From: Nonomuraea fuscirosea | GTDB taxonomy: Bacteria > Actinomycetota > Actinomycetes > Streptosporangiales > Streptosporangiaceae | Assembly: GCF_003001935.1 (NCBI RefSeq) | Contig: NZ_PVNG01000028.1 | Coordinates: 62,001 to 126,000 of the forward strand | Reading direction: 5' to 3' | DNA length: 64,000 bases | Part shown: in pieces, positions 1-6,788 of the stretch | Numbering within the stretch: position 1 is the first letter of the stretch | How the letters are laid out: each line of letters opens with the position of its first letter | Made by a program: the position numbers and the translations under genes | Notes under the pieces: model-generated | What the model saw: only the letters and a program-made list of their open reading frames with translations | What the model was told of the DNA's origin: nothing | Database searches by the model: none

Positions 1-169
1 GGTCACCGGCTCGTGGAACGCCGTCCTGACCACCTCCGGCCAGACCGTCACGGCCGGGAACACCACGCACAACGGCGCCCTCACCCCAGGCCAGAGCACC
101 ACCTTCGGCCTCCAGGCCACCCGCCCGACCGGCGACACCCGGCTCCCGGCCACCTACACCTGCACCTGA
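1..169 (+). CDS. C-terminal fragment of a secreted protein with a family 2 carbohydrate-binding module
   Basis: Only the last 55 codons are present, read in the frame beginning at base 2 and ending with TGA at 167-169. The peptide carries SWNAVLTTSG near its start and PATYTCT at its end. This is the pattern of the last strands of bacterial cellulose/chitin-binding CBM2 domains, which end in a disulphide-forming cysteine. CBM2 domains are normally fused to secreted glycoside hydrolases or polysaccharide monooxygenases. The catalytic part lies outside the window, so the enzyme class cannot be given. The family call rests on a short segment. Confidence 0.7.
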   Translation, partial: VTGSWNAVLTTSGQTVTAGNTTHNGALTPGQSTTFGLQATRPTGDTRLPATYTCT

Positions 170-226
170 CCGCCTCAGCCAACCGACCCTCTTGAATCCC
201 CCGCTGAATCCCCCACGACAGGCGTC

Positions 227-1285
227 TCATCCCGGTCCCGCGCTCACCCCCACGGCGGGCGGAGCGGCCCCGGGGGGCGGAAGCTCGCCGGAGCCGCGGG
301 TGAGCAGGCGGGTGGGGACGACCACGCGGCGGGCGCGGGAGCGGTCGCCGTCCAGCCGGGACAGCACCAGGTCCGCCGCCGCGGCCCCCACCGCCGCCGG
401 GTCCTGGGCGACCACCGTCAGCGGCGGGTCCAGGACCTCGGCCAGCGGCAGGTCGTCGAAGCCGACGAGCGCGACGTCCTTGCGCCCGGCCCGCGCCAGC
501 GCCAGCACCGCCCCCATGGAGGCGAAGTTGTTCCCGGCGAACAGCGCGGTCGGCGGGTCGGCCAGGGCCAGCAGCCGGAGGGTGGCGCGGGCGGCGGCCT
601 CCATGTCGTGCCCGGTGTCCACGAGCGACCGGTCGAACGGCAGGCCGGCCGCCTCCAGGGCGTCGCGGTAACCCTGGAGGCGTTCGCGCCGGGTGTAGAG
701 GGTGGCGGGCACGTCGCCGACGAAGCCGATCCTGCGGTGGCCGTACCCGATCAGATGGGCGACGCCGGCCCTGGAGCCCTCCCGGTTGGCGCTGACCACG
801 CAGTCCGCGGTCAGGCCGGCGGCCGGCCGGTCGAGGAAGACGATCGGCAGCCCGGCCACCCGTTCCGAGCGCAGGTGGCGATGGTCGCCGCCGGCGGCGG
901 GGACGACCATGAGGGCGCTCACCCGGCGGGCCAGGAACGTGGCGATCAGCGACTGCTCCAGCCCGGCCGTCTCGTCGGAGGAGCCGACGATGAGCGTGAG
1001 CCCGCGCGCCCGTACGGCGCTCTCGACGCCGCCCGCGACCGTGCCGAAGAACGGGTTGCCCATCTCGGGGATGACCAGGCCGATCGCGGCGTCGCGCGCG
1101 CCCACCCGGGTGTTGCGGGCCATCAGGTTGGGCTGGTAGCCGAGCCGCATGACCGCCGCCAGGACGCGCTCACGCGTCTCGACGGCGACCGGGCCCTCGT
1201 CGTTGAGCACCCGGGAGACGGTCTTGGCGGTGACTCCGACCTCGCGTGCCACGTCTGTCATCGTCGGACGCCGCATTCGGCTCAT
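227..1285 (-). CDS. LacI-family transcriptional regulator of the sugar ABC locus
   Basis: The 352-aa protein has an N-terminal LacI helix-turn-helix (MTDVAREVGVTAKTVSRVLN, from about residue 9) followed by a periplasmic-binding-protein-like effector domain. The start is the ATG at 1285, six bases downstream of GGAGG on the minus strand; a longer open frame to 1396 lies inside the inserted element. It points the same way as the ABC importer genes at 2677-5467 and was probably their last operon member before the TnpB element landed between them. It is the natural candidate to bind the paired operators at 5494-5523 and respond to the imported sugar. That pairing is inferred from position and operator type. 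Confidence 0.9.
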   Translation of the reverse strand: MSRMRRPTMTDVAREVGVTAKTVSRVLNDEGPVAVETRERVLAAVMRLGYQPNLMARNTRVGARDAAIGLVIPEMGNPFFGTVAGGVESAVRARGLTLIVGSSDETAGLEQSLIATFLARRVSALMVVPAAGGDHRHLRSERVAGLPIVFLDRPAAGLTADCVVSANREGSRAGVAHLIGYGHRRIGFVGDVPATLYTRRERLQGYRDALEAAGLPFDRSLVDTGHDMEAAARATLRLLALADPPTALFAGNNFASMGAVLALARAGRKDVALVGFDDLPLAEVLDPPLTVVAQDPAAVGAAAADLVLSRLDGDRSRARRVVVPTRLLTRGSGELPPPGAAPPAVGVSAGPG

Positions 1286-1303
1286 CAGAAGCCTCCGAAG
1301 AAA

Positions 1304-1323
1304 CCCCCGCCTTGAGGCGGGGG
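1304..1323 (+). repeat. Left-end hairpin of the TnpB element
   Basis: CCCCCGCC and GGCGGGGG form a perfect 8-bp stem around TTGA. Subterminal hairpins are the recognition structures of IS200/IS605 transposases. It also lies between the start of lacI (minus strand) and tnpB (plus strand), so it could affect transcription there. Confidence 0.6.
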
Positions 1324-1425
1324 AGGAATCGGACTCCTGCGGAGCAGGGCAGGAACAGGCGATTCGCCGACAGCCGAACCGGCATATCGAACACAAAAGC
1401 GAATTTTCCTTGATCGTTCGATAGG

Positions 1426-2541
1426 ATGCCAGGCATGGCGCAGATCGTGAAGCGGGCCTACAAGTACCGCTTCCACCCCACCCCCGAGCAGACCTCGCAG
1501 CTTGCCCGGACGTTCGGCTGCGTCCGCTTCGTCTACAACAAAGCCCTCGAAGAGCGCACCCGCGCCTACGCTCTGGAGGGCAAGCGGGTCTCCTATGCGG
1601 AGTCGTCGGCGATGCTCACGGCGTGGAAGCACAGCGGCGAGTTCGGCTTCCTGCGCGAGGTGTCGTGTGTGCCCTTGCAGCAGGCGTTGCGCCATCTGCA
1701 GGCTGGGTTTGCGAACTTCTTCGCCAAGCGGGCGAAGTACCCGGTCTTCAAGTCCCGTAAGAAGTCGCGGGCGTCGGCGGAATACACCCGCTCTGCCTTC
1801 CACTGGCGGGATGGGGAGTTGACGCTGGCAAAGATGGACGCCCCGCTGGCGATCGTGTGGTCGCGTTCGCTGCCGGAAGGCGCGCAGCCGTCCACGGTGA
1901 CGGTGTCGAAGGACGCTGCGGGGCGCTGGTTCGTGTCGATCCTGGTGGAGGAGACGATCGCCCTGCTCGCTCCAGTGCAGCAGGCGGTGGGCGTGGACGC
2001 GGGCATCACCGCGCTGGCCGCCCTGTCCACCGGCGAGAAGATCGTCAACCCCCGGCACGAGCGCCGCGACCGGCGCAAGCTGGCCAAAGCCCAGCGGGCG
2101 CTGTCCCGCAAGGAGAAAGGCTCGAACAACCGGGCCGAGGCCCGCCTGAAGGTAGCGAAGGCGTACGCCCGGATCGCCGACCGGAGAAGAGATCATCTGC
2201 ACAAGGTCACCACACGGCTTGTTCGCGAGAACCAAGTGATCGCCGTGGAAGACCTGACCGTCCGCAGCATGGTTCGCGATCACTCGCTGGCCCGCGCCGT
2301 CTCCGACGCGGGCTGGCGGCAGTTGCGGTCGATGCTGGAGTACAAAGCGCGCTGGTACGGGCGCACGCTGGTGGCGGTGGACCGCTGGTTCCCCTCCAGC
2401 GAACTGTGCTCCGTGTGCGGCTGCGTGCAAGAGAAGATGCCGCTGAACGTCCGGATGTGGCAGTGTGCCTGCGGCGCGCTCCATGACCGGGATGTGAACG
2501 CGGCCCAGAACGTGCTCGCCGCCGGGCTGGCGGAGAACTGA
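1426..2541 (+). CDS. tnpB: TnpB RNA-guided nuclease (OrfB transposase-associated)
   Basis: This 371-aa protein has the TnpB layout: N-terminal helix-turn-helix region (KRAYKYRFHPTPEQ), central wedge/REC part and a C-terminal RuvC fold. The RuvC acidic residues are all present: D191 (VGVDAGIT), E275 (AVEDLT) and D356 (HDRDVNAAQN). A four-cysteine zinc motif lies between the last two (C328, C331, C347, C349). The gene therefore looks functional. TnpB proteins cleave DNA under guidance of an RNA copied from the element's right end, which helps retain the element. The start is ATG 1426 or the in-frame ATG 1435; neither has a strong ribosome-binding site. No tnpA is linked, so movement would need a transposase in trans. 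Confidence 0.92.
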   Translation: MPGMAQIVKRAYKYRFHPTPEQTSQLARTFGCVRFVYNKALEERTRAYALEGKRVSYAESSAMLTAWKHSGEFGFLREVSCVPLQQALRHLQAGFANFFAKRAKYPVFKSRKKSRASAEYTRSAFHWRDGELTLAKMDAPLAIVWSRSLPEGAQPSTVTVSKDAAGRWFVSILVEETIALLAPVQQAVGVDAGITALAALSTGEKIVNPRHERRDRRKLAKAQRALSRKEKGSNNRAEARLKVAKAYARIADRRRDHLHKVTTRLVRENQVIAVEDLTVRSMVRDHSLARAVSDAGWRQLRSMLEYKARWYGRTLVAVDRWFPSSELCSVCGCVQEKMPLNVRMWQCACGALHDRDVNAAQNVLAAGLAEN

Positions 2542-2665
2542 AACGCCTGTGGAGCCGGTGTAAGACCTCAACGAGACCCCTCTCGGGCGGGCGACCGGCG
2601 GTGAAGCAGGAAGACCCATGGGCGACCGTGGGACTCTCCCTCCTTTAGCGGGGAGAGGATGTCAA
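2542..2665 (+). ncRNA. Predicted reRNA/omega-RNA scaffold region of the TnpB element
   Basis: The 124 bases between the tnpB stop and the right border hold segments common in TnpB right ends (CCTGTGGAGCCGGTGTAAGA; GGCGGTGAAGCAGGAA) and the terminal hairpin 2634-2657. In characterised TnpB systems the guide RNA starts inside the 3' part of tnpB and runs past the right end, so the guide would be the host sequence from 2666 onward, the 3' end of the neighbouring ATPase gene region. RNA ends cannot be set from sequence. Confidence 0.5.
2634..2657 (+). repeat. Right-end hairpin of the TnpB element
   Basis: CTCTCCC (2634-2640) pairs with GGGAGAG (2651-2657) around a TCCTTTAGCG loop. GATGTCAA follows, giving the probable cleavage position at 2665. 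Confidence 0.65.
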
Positions 2666-2676
2666 CCTAGATCCCG

Positions 2677-3495
2677 TTACAGGCCGATCGCCTTCGCCGC
2701 GTCCTCGTCGTGGACCACGGACTTCCCGTCCGACAGCTGCAGCGCGCCGGTCATGATGGCCACCACCTCGGCCATGCTGTGGTCGCGCGGGCTGAGCTCG
2801 GCGACCCTGCGGCCCAGGCGCTGCACGTGGACGCGGTCGGCGATCTCGAACACGTGCGGCATGTTGTGGCTGATCAGCACCACCGGGGTGCCCCGGTCGC
2901 GGACCTGCCGGATGAGGTCGAGCACCTGGCCGGACTCCTTGACGCCGAGCGCCGCCGTGGGCTCGTCCATGACCACGACGTTCGTGGCCCACGCCACCGC
3001 CCTGGCCACGGCCACGCCCTGCCGCTGCCCGCCGGACAGCGACTCGACCGGCTGGGTGAGCGAGCGCAGCCCGATCTTGAGCTCGGCCATGTGCCGGGCC
3101 GACTCCTCCCGCATGCGTTTCTTGTCGAGCATCCGGAAGACCGTGCCGAGCAGGCCGGGTTTGCGCACCTCCCGGCCCAGGAACATGTTCGTCGCGATGT
3201 CGAGCGAGGCCGCGATGGCCAGGTCCTGGTAGACGGTCTCGATCCCGTGCCGGCGCGCGTCGAGGGGGTCGCGGAAGCGCACCGGCTCACCGTCCAGCCG
3301 GATCTCGCCCGAGTCGGGCTGCAGCGCGCCGGTCAGCGCCTTGATCAGGCTGGTCTTGCCGGCGCCGTTGTCGCCGATGACCGCCAGCACCTCGCCGGGC
3401 ATGAGGTCGAAGTCCGCGCCGTCGAGCGCGGTGACGTGACCGTAGCGCTTGACCAGGCCGCGCGCCTGGAGGATCGGCGTAGGCGGGCTCGTCAT
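2677..3495 (-). CDS. Sugar ABC transporter ATP-binding protein
   Basis: The 272-aa protein is a single nucleotide-binding domain of the simple-sugar (CUT2/FrcA-like) type. It has Walker A GDNGAGKTS (residues 41-49), Q-loop Q90, signature LSGGQRQG (153-160), Walker B VVVMDEP (173-179) and the switch histidine at about 210. It would energise import by the permease at 3492-4475. The start is the ATG at 3495, preceded by AGGAGG and overlapping the permease stop (ATGA). The CUT2 ATPase RbsA has two fused domains; this one is a single domain, as in FrcA-type systems, and would act as a homodimer. The TnpB element lies just past its stop. Confidence 0.93.
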   Translation of the reverse strand: MTSPPTPILQARGLVKRYGHVTALDGADFDLMPGEVLAVIGDNGAGKTSLIKALTGALQPDSGEIRLDGEPVRFRDPLDARRHGIETVYQDLAIAASLDIATNMFLGREVRKPGLLGTVFRMLDKKRMREESARHMAELKIGLRSLTQPVESLSGGQRQGVAVARAVAWATNVVVMDEPTAALGVKESGQVLDLIRQVRDRGTPVVLISHNMPHVFEIADRVHVQRLGRRVAELSPRDHSMAEVVAIMTGALQLSDGKSVVHDEDAAKAIGL

Positions 3496-4475
3496 CGGTT
3501 CCTCCTGCGGGAGAGCTGGTCGACGGTGACCGCGAGGATCACCAGGATGCCCGTGATGAGCGTCTGGTAGATCGACGGTACGCCCATGAGCTGCAGCCCG
3601 TTGCGGAAGACGCCCACGATGAGCGCCCCGACGAGCGTCCCCAGGACCAGGCCCCGGCCGCCGAACAGGCTGGTGCCGCCGAGCACGACCGCGGTGATGC
3701 TGTCCAGGTTGTCGGTCTGGCCGGCCTGGGGGTCGCCGACGCCGGTCCGGCTGACCAGGAGGAGAGCGGCGATGCCGTAGACGAGGCCGGCCACCGTGTA
3801 GACGCCGACGGTCAGGCGGCCGGTCCTGATGCCGGTCAGGCGGGCCACCTCCGGGCTGTTGCCCAGCGCGTACACGTGCCGGCCCCACGCGGTGGAGCCG
3901 AGCAGGTACGCGAACAGCACGAACAGCAGGATCGTCAGCAGCGAGCCGTAGGTGACGTTCGTCTGGCCGACCTGGAACGTCTGCCCGAGCACCGTCAGCA
4001 GCGCGGGCAGCTCGGTCACCGTCTGCTCGTCGGAGTAGATGTGCGTCAGGGCGAAGACCACGTTCAGCATGCCCAGCGTCACGATGAACGGCGGCAGCGA
4101 GATCCGCGTCACCAGCAGCCCGTTGACCAGCCCGAACCCGGCGCAGACGGCGAGCCCGGCGGCCAGCGCGAGCACGGGCGGCAGGCCGGTGTCCACGGCC
4201 AGCTTGGTCATCACGATCCCGCCGAAGGCCATGATCGCGCCGCAGGCGAGGTCGATGCCCGCGGTCAGGATGATCAGGGTCTGCCCGATGGCCAGCGTGC
4301 CGACCACCATGACCTGCTGGATGATCAGCGAGAAGTTGGGGCCGGTGAAGAACTGGCCGCTGTTCACGCCGAAGAACAGGCAGGCCAGCAGGAGCGCCAC
4401 CAGCGGGCCCGCGACCGGGGTGGCGGCCAGGCGGCGCGGCAGCGTCGCGTGGGTCGTCGCTTGCGTCACGGCCAT
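3492..4475 (-). CDS. Sugar ABC transporter permease (RbsC/FrcC family)
   Basis: This 327-aa multi-spanning membrane protein belongs to the branched-chain/simple-sugar permease family (BPD_transp_2). It has many hydrophobic segments and the typical AGIDLACGAIMAFGG and VVLGGTSLFGGRG motifs. It would form a homodimeric channel with the ATPase at 2677-3495 and receive substrate from the lipoprotein at 4478-5467. The ATG at 4475 lies two bases after the binding-protein stop, and its own stop overlaps the ATPase start, so the three genes are translationally linked. The substrate is not defined by sequence; a pentose, hexose or polyol is likely for this family. Confidence 0.93.
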   Translation of the reverse strand: MAVTQATTHATLPRRLAATPVAGPLVALLLACLFFGVNSGQFFTGPNFSLIIQQVMVVGTLAIGQTLIILTAGIDLACGAIMAFGGIVMTKLAVDTGLPPVLALAAGLAVCAGFGLVNGLLVTRISLPPFIVTLGMLNVVFALTHIYSDEQTVTELPALLTVLGQTFQVGQTNVTYGSLLTILLFVLFAYLLGSTAWGRHVYALGNSPEVARLTGIRTGRLTVGVYTVAGLVYGIAALLLVSRTGVGDPQAGQTDNLDSITAVVLGGTSLFGGRGLVLGTLVGALIVGVFRNGLQLMGVPSIYQTLITGILVILAVTVDQLSRRRNR

Positions 4476-4477
4476 GC

Positions 4478-5467
4478 TCAGCCCCAGCAGTTGGCCAGGC
4501 CGAAGGCGGTGTCCTCGGCGTCGACGCCGGTGACGGCCTTGTCGGTGATGAGCGTGACGCCGGTGTCGGTGTAGCCGCTGGCCTTCTGGCCGCTCTTGGC
4601 GAACGTGGCCACGGCCTTGACGCCCTCCTCGGCCATCTTCAGCGGGTACTGCTGGCTGGTGGCGGCGATCTGGCCGGACTGCACGGCCTTGGTGCCGGTG
4701 CAGCCGCCGTCGACGGAGACGACGAGCACGTCCTTGTCGCGGCCCTTGGCCTTCAGCGCGGTGTGCGCGCCGAGCGCGGCCGGCTCGTTGATGGTGTAGA
4801 CGAGGTTGATGTCGGGGGCCTTCTGCAGGCAGTTCTCCATGGCGGTCTGGCCCTTGGCCTGGTCACCGCGGGTGTCCTGGGAGCAGACGATCGACGGGTC
4901 GCCCTCCTGGACGCCGAACCCCTTGAGGAAGCCGTCGTGCCTGAGCTGCCCGACGGTGATGCCGGGGGCCAGGTCGAGGGTGGCGATCTTGGCGGGTTCG
5001 CCGGCCATGGCGGCCTTGGCGTACTGGCCGATCAGCTCGCCGGCCTTGAAGTTGTCGGTGGCGAACAGCGCGTCGGTGGCGTCCTGCGGCTCGGTGGGGG
5101 TGTCGAGGGCGATCACGAGGACGCCCGCGTCGCGCGCCTTCTTGATCGCCGGGACGATGGCCTTGGTGTCGCTCGGGGTGATGAGGATGCCCTTCACCCC
5201 GGCGGCGACCATGTTCTCGATCGCGGTGATCTGGCTGGCGTTGTCGCCGTCGAACTTGCCCGCGGCGCTCATCAGCTCCAGGCCGCCGGCCTGGGCGGCC
5301 TTCTGCGCGCCTTCCTTCATCTTGACGAAGAACGGGTTGGTCTCGGTCTTGGTGATCAGGCCGACCTTGGTGGCGGAGGCGCTCTGCGTGCCCCCTCCTC
5401 CGCCGCCGCCGCAGCCGGCGACGAGCAGCACGGTGACCAGGATTCCGGCAGGAAGCTTCGCGTTCAT
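4478..5467 (-). CDS. Sugar ABC transporter substrate-binding lipoprotein
   Basis: The 329-aa protein starts with a lipoprotein signal (MNAKLPAGILVTVLLVAGC), with the lipidated cysteine at residue 19 followed by a glycine run. The rest is a ribose-binding-type periplasmic binding fold (Peripla_BP_4), recognised by GLITKTETNPFFVKMKEGA and DNASQITAIENMVAAGVKG. It captures the sugar outside the membrane for the permease encoded next. The ATG at 5467 has AGGAA six bases upstream; a longer open frame to 5992 runs through the operators and the divergent kinase and is rejected. It is the first gene of the operon and follows the operator pair at 5494-5523. Confidence 0.93.
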   Translation of the reverse strand: MNAKLPAGILVTVLLVAGCGGGGGGGTQSASATKVGLITKTETNPFFVKMKEGAQKAAQAGGLELMSAAGKFDGDNASQITAIENMVAAGVKGILITPSDTKAIVPAIKKARDAGVLVIALDTPTEPQDATDALFATDNFKAGELIGQYAKAAMAGEPAKIATLDLAPGITVGQLRHDGFLKGFGVQEGDPSIVCSQDTRGDQAKGQTAMENCLQKAPDINLVYTINEPAALGAHTALKAKGRDKDVLVVSVDGGCTGTKAVQSGQIAATSQQYPLKMAEEGVKAVATFAKSGQKASGYTDTGVTLITDKAVTGVDAEDTAFGLANCWG

Positions 5468-5493
5468 TGCGGTTCCTAACAGGGGGGATTCAA

Positions 5494-5507
5494 TGTCATC
5501 GTTGACA
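5494..5507. promoter_or_regulatory. LacI-type operator O1
   Basis: TGTCATCGTTGACA is a near-perfect palindrome centred on CG, the hallmark of LacI-family operators. It lies between the predicted -10 element of the ABC operon and its first start codon. Confidence 0.7.
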
Positions 5508-5509
5508 TA

Positions 5510-5523
5510 TGTCATCGTTGACA
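5510..5523. promoter_or_regulatory. LacI-type operator O2, identical to O1
   Basis: A second exact copy of the O1 14-mer, 16 bp away, gives two adjacent dimer sites about one and a half helical turns apart. Both copies also contain TTGACA read on the plus strand, so they may affect the divergent kinase as well. Confidence 0.7.
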
Positions 5524-5537
5524 TCGGCTGTGCTGCG

Positions 5538-5566
5538 ATGATGAGCTTCGATCCGGGAAACGTCAA
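5538..5566 (-). promoter_or_regulatory. Predicted promoter of the sugar ABC operon
   Basis: On the minus strand TTGACG (5561-5566) and CATCAT (5538-5543) are separated by 17 bp. Transcription would start near 5531 and run directly into O2 and O1, a roadblock arrangement. Confidence 0.5.
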
Positions 5567-5618
5567 TGCCCTTGTGCCGTAACGAATCGGCAACAGGCGG
5601 CGAGAGGCAGGCCGGACC

Positions 5619-6689
5619 ATGATCGCTGTCCTGGGCGAGTGCGTCGCCGACGCCTTCACCGACCACCGCCCCGCCGACCCGCCTGTCCGCCCGTCCGACG
5701 GGCCGGCGGGCGGGCGGACAGGCGGGTCGGAGAACGGGCCCGCCGGCGGACCAGAGGACGGGCCGGCGAGCGGACCGGCGAGCGGACCGGGCGCCAGGCC
5801 GGTGGGGATGGCGCTGCGGGTGTTGCCTGGTGGCGGGCCGGCGAACACGGCGGTGGCGCTGGCTCGGCTGGGGACCGCCGCCCGGTTCCTGGGCCGGCTC
5901 TCCCATGACGTCTTCGGCGACCTGTTCCGGGCGCACCTGACCTCCTCGGGGGTGGACCTGTCGGCGGCCGTCGCGGCCGGCGAGCTGAGCACGCTGGCGG
6001 TCGCCGCGCTCGACGCCGACGGCCGGGCGGTCTACACCTTCTACGCCGACGGCACCGCCGACTGGGGCTGGACCCCGGACGAGCTGGACGGCGACCGGCT
6101 CGGCCCGGCCTCCTGCCTGCACACCGGCTCGCTGGCGCTGGTCAGGCGGCCGGGTGGCGAGGCGGTGGAGGAGTTCGCCCGCGCCGTGCGCTCCCGCGCC
6201 ACGGTCTCGATCGATCCCAACGTCCGTCCCGGCTTCGCCACCAGGGACGACTACCGGGTGGAGCGCTGGTGCGCGTGGAGCGACATCCTCAAGCTCAGCA
6301 CCGACGACGTGGACTTCCTGCTCCCCGGCGTGCCGTACGAGCGGGCCTGCGACACCTGGCACGCCGCCGGCGCCCGCCTCGTCGTCGTCACCAAGGGCGC
6401 GGCGGGCGCGCTGATCTCCCTGGACGGCGAACGGGCCGAGGTGCCGGCGCCGCGGGTGCGGGTCGTGGACACGGTCGGCGCGGGGGACGCGTTCACCGCC
6501 GGGCTGCTGCACGACCTGGAGGCGCGGGGCCTGCTCGGGGGCCGCCTCGACGCCCTCGACCTGGAGACCGCCGTGGCGGCGGCCACGTTCGCGGCCGAGG
6601 TGGCGGCGCTGACGTGCTCGGTCCCCGGGGCCGACCCGCCCTGGCGCGACCGACTGACCGGACGTCGGTCGTCCGGCCCTGCCCGATAA
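5619..6689 (+). CDS. PfkB-family carbohydrate kinase with a low-complexity insert
   Basis: The 356-aa protein starts MIAVLGECVADAF and carries the PfkB signatures PGGGPANTAVALARLG (about residue 70) and DTVGAGDAFTAG (about 283-294) with the catalytic aspartate. It would phosphorylate the sugar imported by the divergent ABC system; fructo-/ribo-/nucleoside-type substrates are all possible. Residues about 18-62 are a Gly/Pro/Asp/Ser-rich stretch not expected in this family, placed where the N-terminal strand normally leads to the GG motif. The DNA there contains a 20-bp inverted repeat (5674-5730) and a tandem 12-bp repeat. The ATG at 5619 is preceded by GAGAGG. The catalytic core is intact. 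Confidence 0.9.
   Translation: MIAVLGECVADAFTDHRPADPPVRPSDGPAGGRTGGSENGPAGGPEDGPASGPASGPGARPVGMALRVLPGGGPANTAVALARLGTAARFLGRLSHDVFGDLFRAHLTSSGVDLSAAVAAGELSTLAVAALDADGRAVYTFYADGTADWGWTPDELDGDRLGPASCLHTGSLALVRRPGGEAVEEFARAVRSRATVSIDPNVRPGFATRDDYRVERWCAWSDILKLSTDDVDFLLPGVPYERACDTWHAAGARLVVVTKGAAGALISLDGERAEVPAPRVRVVDTVGAGDAFTAGLLHDLEARGLLGGRLDALDLETAVAAATFAAEVAALTCSVPGADPPWRDRLTGRRSSGPAR
5674..5730 (+). repeat. Perfect 20-bp inverted repeat inside the kinase gene
   Basis: Bases 5674-5693 and 5711-5730 are exact reverse complements separated by 17 bases. The hairpin lies within the coding sequence, about 55 bases after the start codon. Confidence 0.85.
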
Positions 6690-6721
6690 CCGTCCCCCTG
6701 CGTCGATCCCGCACCGGGACC

Positions 6722-6788
6722 ACGGACGACGTCAGTCGCCCGGCACCGTCCGAGACCACTACGGACGACGTCAGTCGCCCGGCACCGT
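6722..6788. repeat. 28-bp direct repeat at the 3' end of jetC
   Basis: Bases 6722-6749 and 6761-6788 are identical. The second copy contains the last codons and stop of jetC; the first lies just beyond it, in the gap before the kinase stop. Confidence 0.85.

Larger units (their letters stand above)
1297..2665 (+). mobile_element. TnpB-only IS200/IS605-type (IS1341-like) element
   Basis: The element holds one intact tnpB and no tnpA. A perfect 8-bp hairpin with a 4-base loop lies near the left end (1304-1323). A second hairpin (2634-2657) near the right end is followed by GATGTCAA, the usual right-end signature, so the right border is placed after TCAA at 2665. The left border is approximate. 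It sits between the sugar ATPase gene and lacI, an intergenic landing that leaves both frames intact but may uncouple their transcription. Confidence 0.75.

Noticed and set aside
1285..2619. Minus-strand frame antisense to tnpB (444 codons).
   Set aside because: Composition is Arg/Leu/His-rich with no domain; it is a shadow of tnpB, whose catalytic motifs are intact.
1297..2665. IscB-type nuclease instead of TnpB.
   Set aside because: The RuvC domain is not split by an HNH insert; the order D191-E275-zinc motif-D356 is TnpB.
4478..5992. Extended 504-residue version of the sugar-binding protein starting at 5992.
   Set aside because: It would run through the operators, promoter and the divergent kinase; the lipoprotein signal and ribosome-binding site fix the start at 5467.
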